A stretch of DNA of 64,000 nt from contig JADLFM010000223.1 of assembly GCA_020845495.1 (NCBI GenBank), positions 11,666 to 75,665 on the forward strand, written 5' to 3'. The notes under the pieces are model-generated. The model ran no database searches. It was not told the DNA's origin and saw nothing but the letters and a program-made list of their open reading frames with translations. Below are positions 43,986 to 51,976 of this stretch, in pieces. This DNA comes from Chloroflexota bacterium. GTDB lineage: Bacteria > Chloroflexota > UBA6077 > JACCZL01. The translations under genes were made by a program, and so were the position numbers. How positions within the stretch are numbered: position 1 is the stretch's first letter; each line of letters opens with the position of its first letter.

Positions 43986-44572
43986 CAACCGGGCACCGAC
44001 ATTTCACCAGCGACGTTCTGGACTGGCGACCGTGGGTCGAGACAGTCGACGGTCCCGGCGGCACCCCTGAGCAACGGGCGCTCGTCGACGAGGTCACGCC
44101 CTCGCCGAATGGCCGATCCTATTATGCTGTCCTGGCACACGATCCCCCGGCCTTGCGCGAACGGACCGCACTCTACAACGCGATCATGTACGGCGGCGGC
44201 GGCGTGCGGCGCTCTGACCGCGAGCTTGCCGCTATTGCCACATCGTTGACGAACGGCTGCGTCTACTGCACGTCGGTCCATGCGCGGCGCTACGCTCAGT
44301 TGACGAAAGACGACGAGACGGTCCAGCGACTCCTGGTCGAAGGTGTCGGCACCGAGCTGCCGTCTCGCGAGCGGGCCGTCGTCGATTTCGCCGTGAAGCT
44401 GACCCGGACACCCGGTCGTCTCACCGCCGCCGACACCGGGCCACTCCGCGAGGCCGGCCTCTCGGACGCGGAGATTCTGGACGTCGCCAATGCGACCGCA
44501 ATGTTCGCCTGGGCCAACCGTCTGATGCAGACACTTGGGGAGCCAGCCGAGGCGGCGGCAGAGCCTGCCTGA
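43982..44572 (+). CDS. Alkylhydroperoxidase-domain protein (Avi_7169-like, CxxC)
   Basis: This 196-residue helical protein has the AhpD core: 'LRERTALYNAIMYGGGGVRRSDRELAAIATSLTNGCVYCTSVHARRYAQL'. The CVYC redox pair is followed by His three residues after the second Cys, as in AhpD. The rest ('LPSRERAVVDFAVKLTRTPGRLTAADTGPLREAGLSDAEILDVANATAMFAWANRLM') is the second CMD-like half. It would reduce peroxides using a dithiol or lipoyl reductant. The paired CMD protein is encoded directly upstream with an ATGA overlap. It serves as the in-window Cys control for the CQPU protein at 25702. Confidence 0.85.
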   Translation: MTTGHRHFTSDVLDWRPWVETVDGPGGTPEQRALVDEVTPSPNGRSYYAVLAHDPPALRERTALYNAIMYGGGGVRRSDRELAAIATSLTNGCVYCTSVHARRYAQLTKDDETVQRLLVEGVGTELPSRERAVVDFAVKLTRTPGRLTAADTGPLREAGLSDAEILDVANATAMFAWANRLMQTLGEPAEAAAEPA

Positions 44573-44590
44573 GACGCCGCACGCGGGCCG

Positions 44591-44666
44591 GCCGGCGCTC
44601 GACTCACCGGCCGGCGCTCGACTCACCGGCCGGGCTTCGATTCACTGGCCGGCGCTCGACTCACCG
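44591..44666 (+). repeat. Four 19-bp tandem repeats
   Basis: Units at 44591-44609, 44610-44628, 44629-44647 and 44648-44666 read GCCGGCGCTCGACTCACCG, three exact and one (third) with three changes. They follow the alkylhydroperoxidase stop and could act in termination or be a local expansion. No spacers, so not a CRISPR. Confidence 0.9.
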
Positions 44667-44773
44667 CATCCGGTCCCATGAGGTATACCCAGGGGCGCGG
44701 TGGGTGCTCCTCCCGATGGAGCGGTGTATACGGCTGCCTTCCATCATCCAGCAGCACCCACACCGTCTCGTGC

Positions 44774-44797
44774 AACAATCCTGATGTCGGGCGCGTC
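44774..44797 (+). promoter_or_regulatory. Possible ECF-type promoter of the sigma factor operon
   Basis: AAC at 44774-44776 and CGTC at 44794-44797 are 17 bases apart. This resembles the AAC...CGTC promoters of ECF sigma factors, which often control themselves. It lies 29 bases before the sigma gene start. It is a weak, motif-only call. Confidence 0.4.
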
Positions 44798-44825
44798 TCA
44801 CTGGTAGGAGCGAGCGACGACCGGG

Positions 44826-45410
44826 ATGACCGACCCACAACTCGAGCTCGTGCGGCGAGCCCAGGCAGGCGATCGGGCGGCCGTCGCTGCACTGGTCGAG
44901 CAGCATCAACGCTACGTCTACAGCATCGCCATGACGATCCTCCGAGACCCGAACGAGGCGGCGGACCTGACGCAGGATGCGTTCATCCGCGTCATGCGCT
45001 CGCTCGGGTCGTATCGGGGTGAGACGAAGTTCACGACCTGGCTTTATCGGCTCGTCGTCAACCTCGGTATCGACCGTCTTCGGCGACGCGGCATGCACGT
45101 GGCCAGCCTGGACGACGCTGCGGCCATCATCGACGTGGCGAGCGAAAACCCGGCCGACGACGCGCCGGCCCTCATCGAGCGGGGCGAACAGGCCGAAGCG
45201 ATCCGCCGGGCACTCGATCGATTGCCGGACGCTCAACGGTTGGCGCTAACGCTACACTACTTCGAGGATCTCCGCTACGAGGATATAGCTGAGGTGATGG
45301 GGTTGCCCGTGAACACGGTGAAGAGCCACATTCGGCGCGGCAAGGAGCGGCTGGCTCGCTCCCTGCGGCCGGTGCTCGAGGGCGATCCGGTGATGGGAGG
45401 CTGCGCGTGA
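44826..45410 (+). CDS. RNA polymerase ECF sigma factor (RpoE-like)
   Basis: This 194-residue protein has a sigma region 2 ('LVEQHQRYVYSIAMTILRDPNEAADLTQDAFIRVMRSLGSYRGETKFTTWLYRLVVNLGIDRLRRR') and region 4 ('LDRLPDAQRLALTLHYFEDLRYEDIAEVMGLPVNTVKSHIRRGKERLARSL'), with a short linker. It would direct RNA polymerase to stress promoters of the AAC/CGTC type. It is followed with a GTGA overlap by a membrane protein that may be its anti-sigma factor, and then by the queuosine salvage gene. Confidence 0.93.
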   Translation: MTDPQLELVRRAQAGDRAAVAALVEQHQRYVYSIAMTILRDPNEAADLTQDAFIRVMRSLGSYRGETKFTTWLYRLVVNLGIDRLRRRGMHVASLDDAAAIIDVASENPADDAPALIERGEQAEAIRRALDRLPDAQRLALTLHYFEDLRYEDIAEVMGLPVNTVKSHIRRGKERLARSLRPVLEGDPVMGGCA

Positions 45411-45898
45411 GCGGCTGGGAGATGCGTGAGGACCGGCTTGACGATCTTCTGCGGGATGCGCTCGTCGTCGATCCACCGCCTGCCGTTCGGGCCAGCCTGC
45501 TCGCGGCCGTGCTCGACGCCTCGGCCATGCCGGCCGCCATGCCTCTGCCCGTTCCGCTCGCCGCACCGCTGGCGCACTCGCTGGCACAGCCGAACGTCGC
45601 CCGAACACCTGATGCTCCAGGCCCGTCGCCGCTGGTCTACGCGCTGCTGGGCGCGCTCCTGGCGCTCTACCTCGGGCTGCTGACCTCGTTCGGGGGCCTG
45701 TTGGGTGATGGAAACTGGCTGGTCGTGCTGGCACAGCAGAGCGTGCTGGCAGTGGGCCTGATTGGCGGGGTGGGCAACGTACTCCTGACCGGCCTGCCTG
45801 GGATCGATCCGGAGTCGCTGGCGCCGTGGCTCGCGCTGGTGCCGGTCGTCTGGTTCTTGTTCGAACGTGACCGGGCCGAGAGCCGTTTGCGCTCATGA
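45407..45898 (+). CDS. Putative membrane anti-sigma factor
   Basis: This 163-residue protein begins 'MSGWEMREDRLDDLLRDALVVDPPPAVRASLLAAVLDA', a helical N-terminus typical of proteins encoded directly after ECF sigma factors. Three hydrophobic helices follow at about residues 75-97, 103-121 and 128-150. The zinc anti-sigma motif HxxxCxxC is missing, so the anti-sigma role is inferred from position and layout. The GTG at 45407 overlaps the sigma stop (GTGA), and its own stop overlaps the next start (ATGA at 45895). Confidence 0.62.
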   Translation: MSGWEMREDRLDDLLRDALVVDPPPAVRASLLAAVLDASAMPAAMPLPVPLAAPLAHSLAQPNVARTPDAPGPSPLVYALLGALLALYLGLLTSFGGLLGDGNWLVVLAQQSVLAVGLIGGVGNVLLTGLPGIDPESLAPWLALVPVVWFLFERDRAESRLRS

Positions 45899-46860
45899 CG
45901 CTCGGCGTGCTCGAATCGACCCGCACCGTCGTCGCGGGGGCGCGGCACGTCCGCATCGACGCAGACGCCGTTCGCACGGTCGCCAGCCGGCTCGTGCAGG
46001 CCGAGCTTGGAGCGCCGGCGTGGCGAGTCTGGCCGCACTGGTGGGACGACACCGAGCGCGGAGCCGACTACGTGCTCGTGCTCGACGCGCTCAACTTCTG
46101 CTTCTGGGGCGACCCCAAGTGGCGGGTCGAGTACCAGGGCAAGACGCTCGACGGCTACTGGGCGCTCGTAGCGTGCTTGCGGCGCGCCATCGACCGTGGC
46201 GTCCCACTCCTCGATCCCGACTATCTGGTGACCATCGACGACGGGGCCGTGCGCGATCTCTTCGCCGGCGAGGGTGAGATCCCGCTGCTCGCAGCGCGTG
46301 CCGCCAACCTGCGCGAGGCCGGGCGGGGAATGCGGGCAGTCGGCGGCAGCTTCGCACCCGTGGTTGAAGCGGCTGGCGGCGACGTGGTCCGGCTTGTCGA
46401 CGAGGTCGTTCGGCGCTTCCCGTCGTTCGACGACGTGGTGCCGTATGACGGCGCGGTCGTTCGCTTCTACAAGCGGGCGCAAATCCTGGTGAGCGATCTG
46501 CACGGCATCTTCGAGGGGCGAGGTCTCGGCCAGTTCGGGAACCTCGACGCGCTGACCGCCTTCGCCGACTACAAGATCCCCCAGATCCTCCGCGCCGAGG
46601 GCATCCTCGTCTACGAGCCGGCCCTGGCGACACAGGTGGATAGCTACCTTCCGATCCCGGCCGGCCACCCTGACGAGGTCGAGATCCGGGCTGCGACGAT
46701 CTGGGCCTGCGAGCGGCTTCGTCAGGCGCTTGCGGAGGCGCGGGCGTCACACGGCGAGCCGCCCCTTCGAGCGTTCGAGGTCGACTGGCTGCTCTGGACG
46801 CTGGCTCAGGACCGCACGTTCAGTCGGCCGTACCACCGGACTCGCACCGCCTTCTACTGA
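45895..46860 (+). CDS. qng1: Queuosine salvage protein (DUF2419 / Qng1-type nucleosidase)
   Basis: This 321-residue protein matches the DUF2419 queuosine salvage family: 'YVLVLDALNFCFWGDPKWRVEYQGK', 'DGYWALVACLRRAIDRGVPLLDPDYL', 'LTAFADYKIPQILRAEGIL' and 'LPIPAGHPDEVEIRAATIWACERLR'. Qng1 releases queuine from queuosine 5'-phosphate so it can be put back into tRNA. The conserved Asp and Phe/Trp of the active site lie in 'DALNFCFW'. It overlaps the upstream membrane gene by ATGA, so it is under the sigma operon. Its last 41 bases overlap the 3' end of the converging CCA-adding enzyme gene. Confidence 0.85.
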   Translation: MTLGVLESTRTVVAGARHVRIDADAVRTVASRLVQAELGAPAWRVWPHWWDDTERGADYVLVLDALNFCFWGDPKWRVEYQGKTLDGYWALVACLRRAIDRGVPLLDPDYLVTIDDGAVRDLFAGEGEIPLLAARAANLREAGRGMRAVGGSFAPVVEAAGGDVVRLVDEVVRRFPSFDDVVPYDGAVVRFYKRAQILVSDLHGIFEGRGLGQFGNLDALTAFADYKIPQILRAEGILVYEPALATQVDSYLPIPAGHPDEVEIRAATIWACERLRQALAEARASHGEPPLRAFEVDWLLWTLAQDRTFSRPYHRTRTAFY

Positions 46861-48262
46861 CGATAGGGGTGCTCACGGGCGCCCCATCCACCTCGGCCAA
46901 CACCGTACGAGCCAGCACCTCGGCGCCGGCCTTGTCGCCGGCAGTAAGCGCCCCATCGAGCACAGCGGCGAGCAGCCGGTCCTTGACCGGCTTGATCCAC
47001 GGTCCTGGCCCGCGTCCGAACAATGCCATCAACTCATTGCCGTCGAGCGGGCTGGACAGCTTCTCGACCTCTTCACGTGCGCGGATCTCGGCGATCCGCG
47101 CACGAAGCGCCTCGACGCGGGCAGCGGCGGTTCGCTGGCGCTCGGGGCGGCGGCTCGTGACGTCGGCCGCGGAGAGCGCCAACAGGTCGTCGAGGACGTC
47201 GCCCGCCTCGCGGATGAAGCGGCGCACGGCTCCGTCAGTCCAATCGTCCTCGTAGGCGTTGGCCCGCTGATGGAGCGCGACCAGCGCCGCGACGTGCTCG
47301 ATGGTGTGCTTGTCCTGCCGCAAGTCGGCCAGGATGCGGCGCGCCATCTGTGCGCCGACGGCCTCATGTCCGTAGAAGTGGACCACGCCGTCGTCGATGC
47401 TGCGCGTGCGAGGCTTGGCGATATCGTGGAGCAGCGCGGCCCAGCGCAGGGTCAGTTCGGGCGCCGTTTTGTCGAGCACCTGGATGGTGTGGTCGTACAC
47501 GTCCTTGTGGTGGTAGCTGGCGTCTTGGGTCATGCCGCGCATCGCCAGAACCTCCGGGATGATGTAGGGCATCAGACCAAGGTCGGTGAGAAGACGAATG
47601 CCCAGGCCCGGCAGCCGGCTCACCAGGATCTTGTCTATTTCCTGTGCAATCCGCTCCCGGCTGATTGTTCCGAGCATCTCGGCGTGGGCGACGATGGCGC
47701 GGCGAGTCGGCCGATCGATCTCGAACGCGAGCTGCGCGGCCAGCCGTACGCCGCGCAGCAGCCGAAGCGGATCTTCCGAGAACCGGTCCTCGGCTTTGCC
47801 GACTGTCGCGATCCGGCGTGCCCTCAGGGTGGTCTGGCCATCGAACGGGTCGACGATCGCGCCTGTACGTGGATCGAGGGCCATCGCGTTGATAGTGAAG
47901 TCGCGGCGGCTCAAGTCGCCGTCCAGCGAGTCGCCGAACTCGACCCTGGGCTTGCGCGAGCCGGGCTCATATTCCTCCGAGCGATAGGTCGTGATCTCGA
48001 CCACGATCTCGCCGAAGACCCCGCCGATGGTCCCGAACTTCTCGCCGATAGTGAAGATGGAGTCGGCGCCAGCAAGACGCACCAGGCTCTTGATCTGAGG
48101 CGGGCGGGCATCGGTCGTGAAGTCAAGGTCGGACAGCGGGCGCCCGAGCAGGAGATCGCGCACCGGACCGCCCACGAGGTACAAGGAGCGGCCGGCCTGC
48201 GCAAAGGTGTCGGTGAGCGCGGAGACGGGCGGGGCATCAAGCAATGGGTGCGAGGTCAGCAT
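46820..48262 (-). CDS. cca: CCA tRNA nucleotidyltransferase / HD-domain poly(A) polymerase family
   Basis: This 480-residue class II enzyme has the NTase head with 'YLVGGPVRDLLLGRPLSDLDFTTDA' (DxD metal pair), 'RRDFTINAMALDP', and the 'EDPLRLLRGVRLAAQL' helical motif. An HD domain follows ('LRWAALLHDIAKPRTRSI'). It adds CCA to tRNA 3' ends, which matters here because tRNA-Val at 48375 does not encode CCA. I used ATG 48262, with GGATGG about 7 bases upstream; an open frame to TTG 48325 also exists. The C-terminal about 85 residues after the HD region are helical and Arg-rich. The gene overlaps qng1 by 41 bases at its 3' end. Confidence 0.88.
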   Translation of the reverse strand: MLTSHPLLDAPPVSALTDTFAQAGRSLYLVGGPVRDLLLGRPLSDLDFTTDARPPQIKSLVRLAGADSIFTIGEKFGTIGGVFGEIVVEITTYRSEEYEPGSRKPRVEFGDSLDGDLSRRDFTINAMALDPRTGAIVDPFDGQTTLRARRIATVGKAEDRFSEDPLRLLRGVRLAAQLAFEIDRPTRRAIVAHAEMLGTISRERIAQEIDKILVSRLPGLGIRLLTDLGLMPYIIPEVLAMRGMTQDASYHHKDVYDHTIQVLDKTAPELTLRWAALLHDIAKPRTRSIDDGVVHFYGHEAVGAQMARRILADLRQDKHTIEHVAALVALHQRANAYEDDWTDGAVRRFIREAGDVLDDLLALSAADVTSRRPERQRTAAARVEALRARIAEIRAREEVEKLSSPLDGNELMALFGRGPGPWIKPVKDRLLAAVLDGALTAGDKAGAEVLARTVLAEVDGAPVSTPIVSRRRCESGGTAD

Positions 48263-48374
48263 GGCGGCGCCATCCATCGACGGCGTGGCATGATCGGCCA
48301 ACGCCAGAACGTCAAAAGCGCGCAACCGACCCCGACGTGTCAGGAGCCGTCGCGCGCCGTCCGGTGGATTGGGG

Positions 48375-48448
48375 TGGGCAAGAGAGGACTCGAACCTCCG
48401 ACCCCCACGATGTCAACGTGGTGCTCTAACCAACTGAGCTACCTGCCC
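48375..48448 (-). tRNA. tRNA-Val (GAC)
   Basis: On the minus strand the 74-base sequence folds as a tRNA: acceptor GGGCAGG with CTTGCCC (one G-T pair), D arm 'TAGCTCAGTTGGTTAGAGC', and anticodon stem CCACG/CGTGG with loop TTGACAT, anticodon GAC. T arm GGAGG-TTCGAGT-CCTCT completes it. The discriminator A is followed by CCC, so CCA is added post-transcriptionally. A TATACT about 16 bases upstream may be its -10. Confidence 0.95.
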
Positions 48449-48746
48449 GTGTGGGGTCCAGTATACTCCAGCCCGAACCGATGCGCCAGCCCAAGAGCGC
48501 CGCCGGAGCCACCTGCTTTCCATAGGCCAGTGAACGGATCGACGCGTGATCGGTCCGAAGGTGGCGCACTCGCGATGGCTCGGGCAGGCCAGGCCGCCGG
48601 CTCCACTGGCGATGCCCTCGGCCGACCTTTCGGTGCGGGGCGGCGTCCCGATACACTAGCGCGCACACGCCCGCCGGTACCGCTGGCGGGGAGGTCAGGC
48701 GTCGTGCCCGCGAGTGTGAGGCGCCGTCTCGTGAACAGGTGAGGGC

Positions 48747-49694
48747 ATGCTGTCGACGATCAAGCGCCGAGCCATGCGATACGCGCGTGCTGCCGGGGTG
48801 CCGGGCACGCTGAACGCCAAAGCCATCTTTCAGGACGGTTCGGAGAAGGAACGCACCGCCTTCTACCGCGCTGGCATTGCTCGGAACCATGAAGGGTATC
48901 GCGCACGGGTCGCCTTCAAGGATACCCTCGAGGGCGACAAGGGGCAGCATGGCGTCGTGCTGCCCGAGATATCACACGACAACGGCATCATGCTGGTCCG
49001 CCCAGAGGGGCTCGCCGTTCTCGATGAAGCGCTCGTGGAGGCGCGGGAGGCGTTCAAAGGCTACGTGCCGGGCACGAACAAGCGCGACCGCGACAGCCTT
49101 CAGGGCGTGCCGCGCGCCAACCGTACCCACACCTCGGCCATCAATCGACTGGCGACGCATCCCGAAGTGCTCCGGGTGGTTTCGAATTACATGGGGATGC
49201 TGCCGGTCCTCTACCGGATCAACGTGCTGTACTCCCCGAACGACGAGGTCGTCGAAGCATCCTCGCAGTTCTTCCACCTCGATCCGGAAGACGTCATCAT
49301 GACCAAGATCTTCGTCTTCGTCGAGGACGTCGATGTGGATACTGGCCCCACAACCGCCCTGCCGGCCGATAAGTCCGCGCTGGTGCGGCGCGCGATTGAC
49401 TACCGCAAGGGCCGGGTCGAAGACAGCGTTGTCGAGAAGTATGGCGGGAAAGAGAACCTGGTCCAGGCGACCGGGCCGTCCGGAACGCTGGCCTTCCTCG
49501 ATACCTGCCGCTGCTTCCATATGGGCAGCCGGATCGCCAGCAAGCCCCGCTACGCCATCATGATCCAATACCAGACGCCCTACGCGGCGTCCTTCGAGTT
49601 GGACGGCCCGCTGCCGACGACACCCCTTGGCCCGATCGCGGTGCCGCCCGCCCCAACGCCCCTCGACGAGTACCTGCACGGCCTGAAGCGCTAG
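48747..49694 (+). CDS. Phytanoyl-CoA dioxygenase-like (PhyH) Fe(II)/2-oxoglutarate enzyme
   Basis: This 315-residue protein has the jelly-roll iron site: 'SSQFFHLDPEDVIMTKIFVFVEDVDVDTGPTTALPADKS' with the HxD pair, and the distal 'DTCRCFHMGSRI' with the third His and an Arg for 2-oxoglutarate. It would hydroxylate an unknown small molecule in the cytoplasm. The ATG at 48747 begins the conserved 'LSTIKRRAMRYARA'. It is a lone gene between tRNA-Val and a repeat-containing gap. Relatives in secondary metabolism and in phytanoyl-CoA oxidation share these motifs. Confidence 0.8.
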   Translation: MLSTIKRRAMRYARAAGVPGTLNAKAIFQDGSEKERTAFYRAGIARNHEGYRARVAFKDTLEGDKGQHGVVLPEISHDNGIMLVRPEGLAVLDEALVEAREAFKGYVPGTNKRDRDSLQGVPRANRTHTSAINRLATHPEVLRVVSNYMGMLPVLYRINVLYSPNDEVVEASSQFFHLDPEDVIMTKIFVFVEDVDVDTGPTTALPADKSALVRRAIDYRKGRVEDSVVEKYGGKENLVQATGPSGTLAFLDTCRCFHMGSRIASKPRYAIMIQYQTPYAASFELDGPLPTTPLGPIAVPPAPTPLDEYLHGLKR

Positions 49695-50198
49695 CCGGCG
49701 TCCCGCCGCCGATCTGCCACGACAAGACGCGCGGCCGCTGCTTCAGGGTACCGGTCCTGGAGCGGTGGCCGCGCGCCATTCGCGGCTCGCTCGCTCCGGC
49801 ACCATCCCGCGCTTCGCGGATTCCAGAGGCGCGCTCGAAAGGGTGCGGACACCCGCCTCGCCACGCCGTGAGCCCGCGCCCGTGAGCCCGCGCCATGAGC
49901 CCGCGCCATGAGCCCGCCCGCATCGGCCGACCCGATGTAGTCCACACGTCCTATCTTGTCTGCCTTCCCTCGCTCCCGTTGCTGGCAGTGCCTCATGTCG
50001 TCCTGCTACTGTGCCGACTGTTGACGCTCGCCGCTGACCGCCGCCACCGCCCGCCGGCGATGCGCGGCGTCAGGTATGGAGGGATGCCGAGAAGACCGAC
50101 ACCTGAAGACACACGCTGACACGGCTCGGACAGTGGACGGTGATCGTCGCCCGCCATGGTGACGCGGGTGACGCAGCTCCAGGGAAGGGGTGGATCGC
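49695..50198. other. Intergenic region with a 13-bp tandem repeat
   Basis: No gene is supported. At 49866-49918 four copies of a 13-bp unit (CCGTGAGCCCGCG, then CCATGAGCCCGCG/C) occur, with one extra C after the first. The rest is GC-rich with no clear promoter; the leader of the peptide-binding gene must lie at its right end. Confidence 0.5.
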
Positions 50199-51965
50199 AT
50201 GGCCACGTGGGAGACGCGTAAGACCTGGGGGCAGCCACGCCTGACCCGCCGGGGATTTCTACTGAAGGCGGCCGGCGCGTCGGCCGCGCTCGTGCTGACC
50301 CAGGCCTGCCAGAGCAGCGGACCTCCGCCGTCGTATGGCGGCTCGGGCAGTGTGCAGCAGACAGCGCCCGCCTCCGGCAGTGCACCGACCCAGGCGCCGG
50401 CCGCGGCACCTGCGACCCAGGCGCCGGCTGGCGTGGCGGCGAGCAAGCCAGCGGCCAACCCGGCGGCTAACCCGACCCCGGCGGCCCAGGCATCCAGCGG
50501 CGGTCAGCCGAAGCGCGGCGGCACGCTGATCACCGCGGTAACCGCCGAGCCGCCGACCCTTGACCCCCATCTTGGCTTCCCCCAGAACTGGACGTCGTTG
50601 CTGTACGACTACCTGGTCTACTTCGACAAGGACAACAAGGTCCAGCCGAACCTCGCCGAGTCCTGGGACGTCCGCAACGACGGCGCGGAACTGGTCTTCC
50701 ATCTACGGAAAGGCGTCAAATTCCACAACGGCCGTGAGGTCGTCGCCGATGACGTCAAGTACAGCATCGAGCGGCTTCAGCAGAAAACGTCCGTATTCTC
50801 AGGTGACTACGCGGCCATCCAGGCAGTCGAGGTGGTCGATCCCCACACGGCCCGGATGAGCTTCGCCAGGCCCTTCCCTGGCATCTTCCGGATGCTCGCT
50901 CAGTTCAAGGGCGGCGAGATCGTCGCGAAGGAGGCGGTCGAGAAGAACGGCGACCTCGCCCGCACGGCCATGGGCACTGGCCCGTTCATGTTCGACCACT
51001 GGACGCCCGGCAACGAGATCGTCCTGAAGCGCAATCCGAACTACTGGCGGCAGGGGCTTCCGTACCTGGATGGCGTCACCTTCAAAATCATTCCGGACGA
51101 GGCCGGTATCGTCGCGGGCCTGCGTACGGGCGCGGTCCACCATATGCAGATTCTGGATTTCACCAACGTCGCGGCACTCAAGGCCGAGCCGAACGTGACG
51201 GTGTACCGGATCCCGCGTGTGCAGGACGGCGTCGTCGCGATGTACGTCAACGCGCGGATCGGATCGCTGGCCGATCCAAAGGTGCGCGAGGCGCTTTACT
51301 GGGCCTTCGACCGAGACGCAACGGTGAAGATCGCGACCGGCGGTCTGGGGATCGCGACCGGGCCGATCAGCCCGACCGTGACGCCCTGGGCGCTACCCGA
51401 CGATGTGGTGAAGCAGTGGTGGCGGCGCGATCTCGACAAGGCGAAGCAGGCCGTCGCCGAGGCGAAGGCGAGCGGGAAGTACCCGGACGGCATCAAGACC
51501 GAGGTCTGGGCCGACGCGACCACCCGCTGGCGCGTCGACACTGCCCAGATTCTGTCATCCAACGCCAAGGAGGCCGGGATCGACTGCGAGGTCGTGATGA
51601 TGGAGTCTGGGACGATCACCAAGCGCTTCCTGGCGCGCGAGGCGCCGATCTATCCCAACACCTGGGGCGCCTCGGCCATCGACCCGGATGCCATGTATCG
51701 CTTCCTGAACACCAAGGGCCAGGACTACCCGTACGTCAACGACCCCGACGTCGATCAGATGCTCGAGACGGGGCGGTACACCTGGGATCCTTCGACCCGG
51801 AAGCAAGTCTACGACAAGATCCAAAACATCCTGCTCGAACGCTACCACGGCATCTGGATGTACCACGTCGACTACTACGACGCGGCCCGCAAGAACGTCC
51901 ATTACACTCGCGACAAGTACCCCCCAATGGGGCTGCGGGGTCTCGAAGAGACCTGGATCGAGTAG
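50199..51965 (+). CDS. Peptide/solute-binding lipoprotein of an ABC transporter (family 5)
   Basis: This 588-residue protein starts with a Tat-like signal 'LTRRGFLLKAAGASAALVLTQACQSS' with lipobox TQAC, then an Ala/Pro/Gln-rich linker of about 75 residues. The SBP family 5 body begins at about residue 105 ('RGGTLITAVTAEPPTLDPHLG'), with 'LVFHLRKGVKFHNGREVVADDVKYSIERL' typical of DppA/OppA. It binds peptides, nickel or other solutes. The ATG at 50199 has AAGGGG 8 bases upstream. Two permease genes follow; the ATPases are not encoded here. Confidence 0.92.
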   Translation: MATWETRKTWGQPRLTRRGFLLKAAGASAALVLTQACQSSGPPPSYGGSGSVQQTAPASGSAPTQAPAAAPATQAPAGVAASKPAANPAANPTPAAQASSGGQPKRGGTLITAVTAEPPTLDPHLGFPQNWTSLLYDYLVYFDKDNKVQPNLAESWDVRNDGAELVFHLRKGVKFHNGREVVADDVKYSIERLQQKTSVFSGDYAAIQAVEVVDPHTARMSFARPFPGIFRMLAQFKGGEIVAKEAVEKNGDLARTAMGTGPFMFDHWTPGNEIVLKRNPNYWRQGLPYLDGVTFKIIPDEAGIVAGLRTGAVHHMQILDFTNVAALKAEPNVTVYRIPRVQDGVVAMYVNARIGSLADPKVREALYWAFDRDATVKIATGGLGIATGPISPTVTPWALPDDVVKQWWRRDLDKAKQAVAEAKASGKYPDGIKTEVWADATTRWRVDTAQILSSNAKEAGIDCEVVMMESGTITKRFLAREAPIYPNTWGASAIDPDAMYRFLNTKGQDYPYVNDPDVDQMLETGRYTWDPSTRKQVYDKIQNILLERYHGIWMYHVDYYDAARKNVHYTRDKYPPMGLRGLEETWIE

Positions 51966-51976
51966 GAGCGGGGCCG

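Noticed and set aside
46730..48742. A 670-residue open frame on the plus strand
   Set aside because: It is fully antisense to the CCA-adding enzyme and tRNA-Val, and its translation is Arg/Gln/Asp-rich with no family pattern; high GC leaves long shadow frames.
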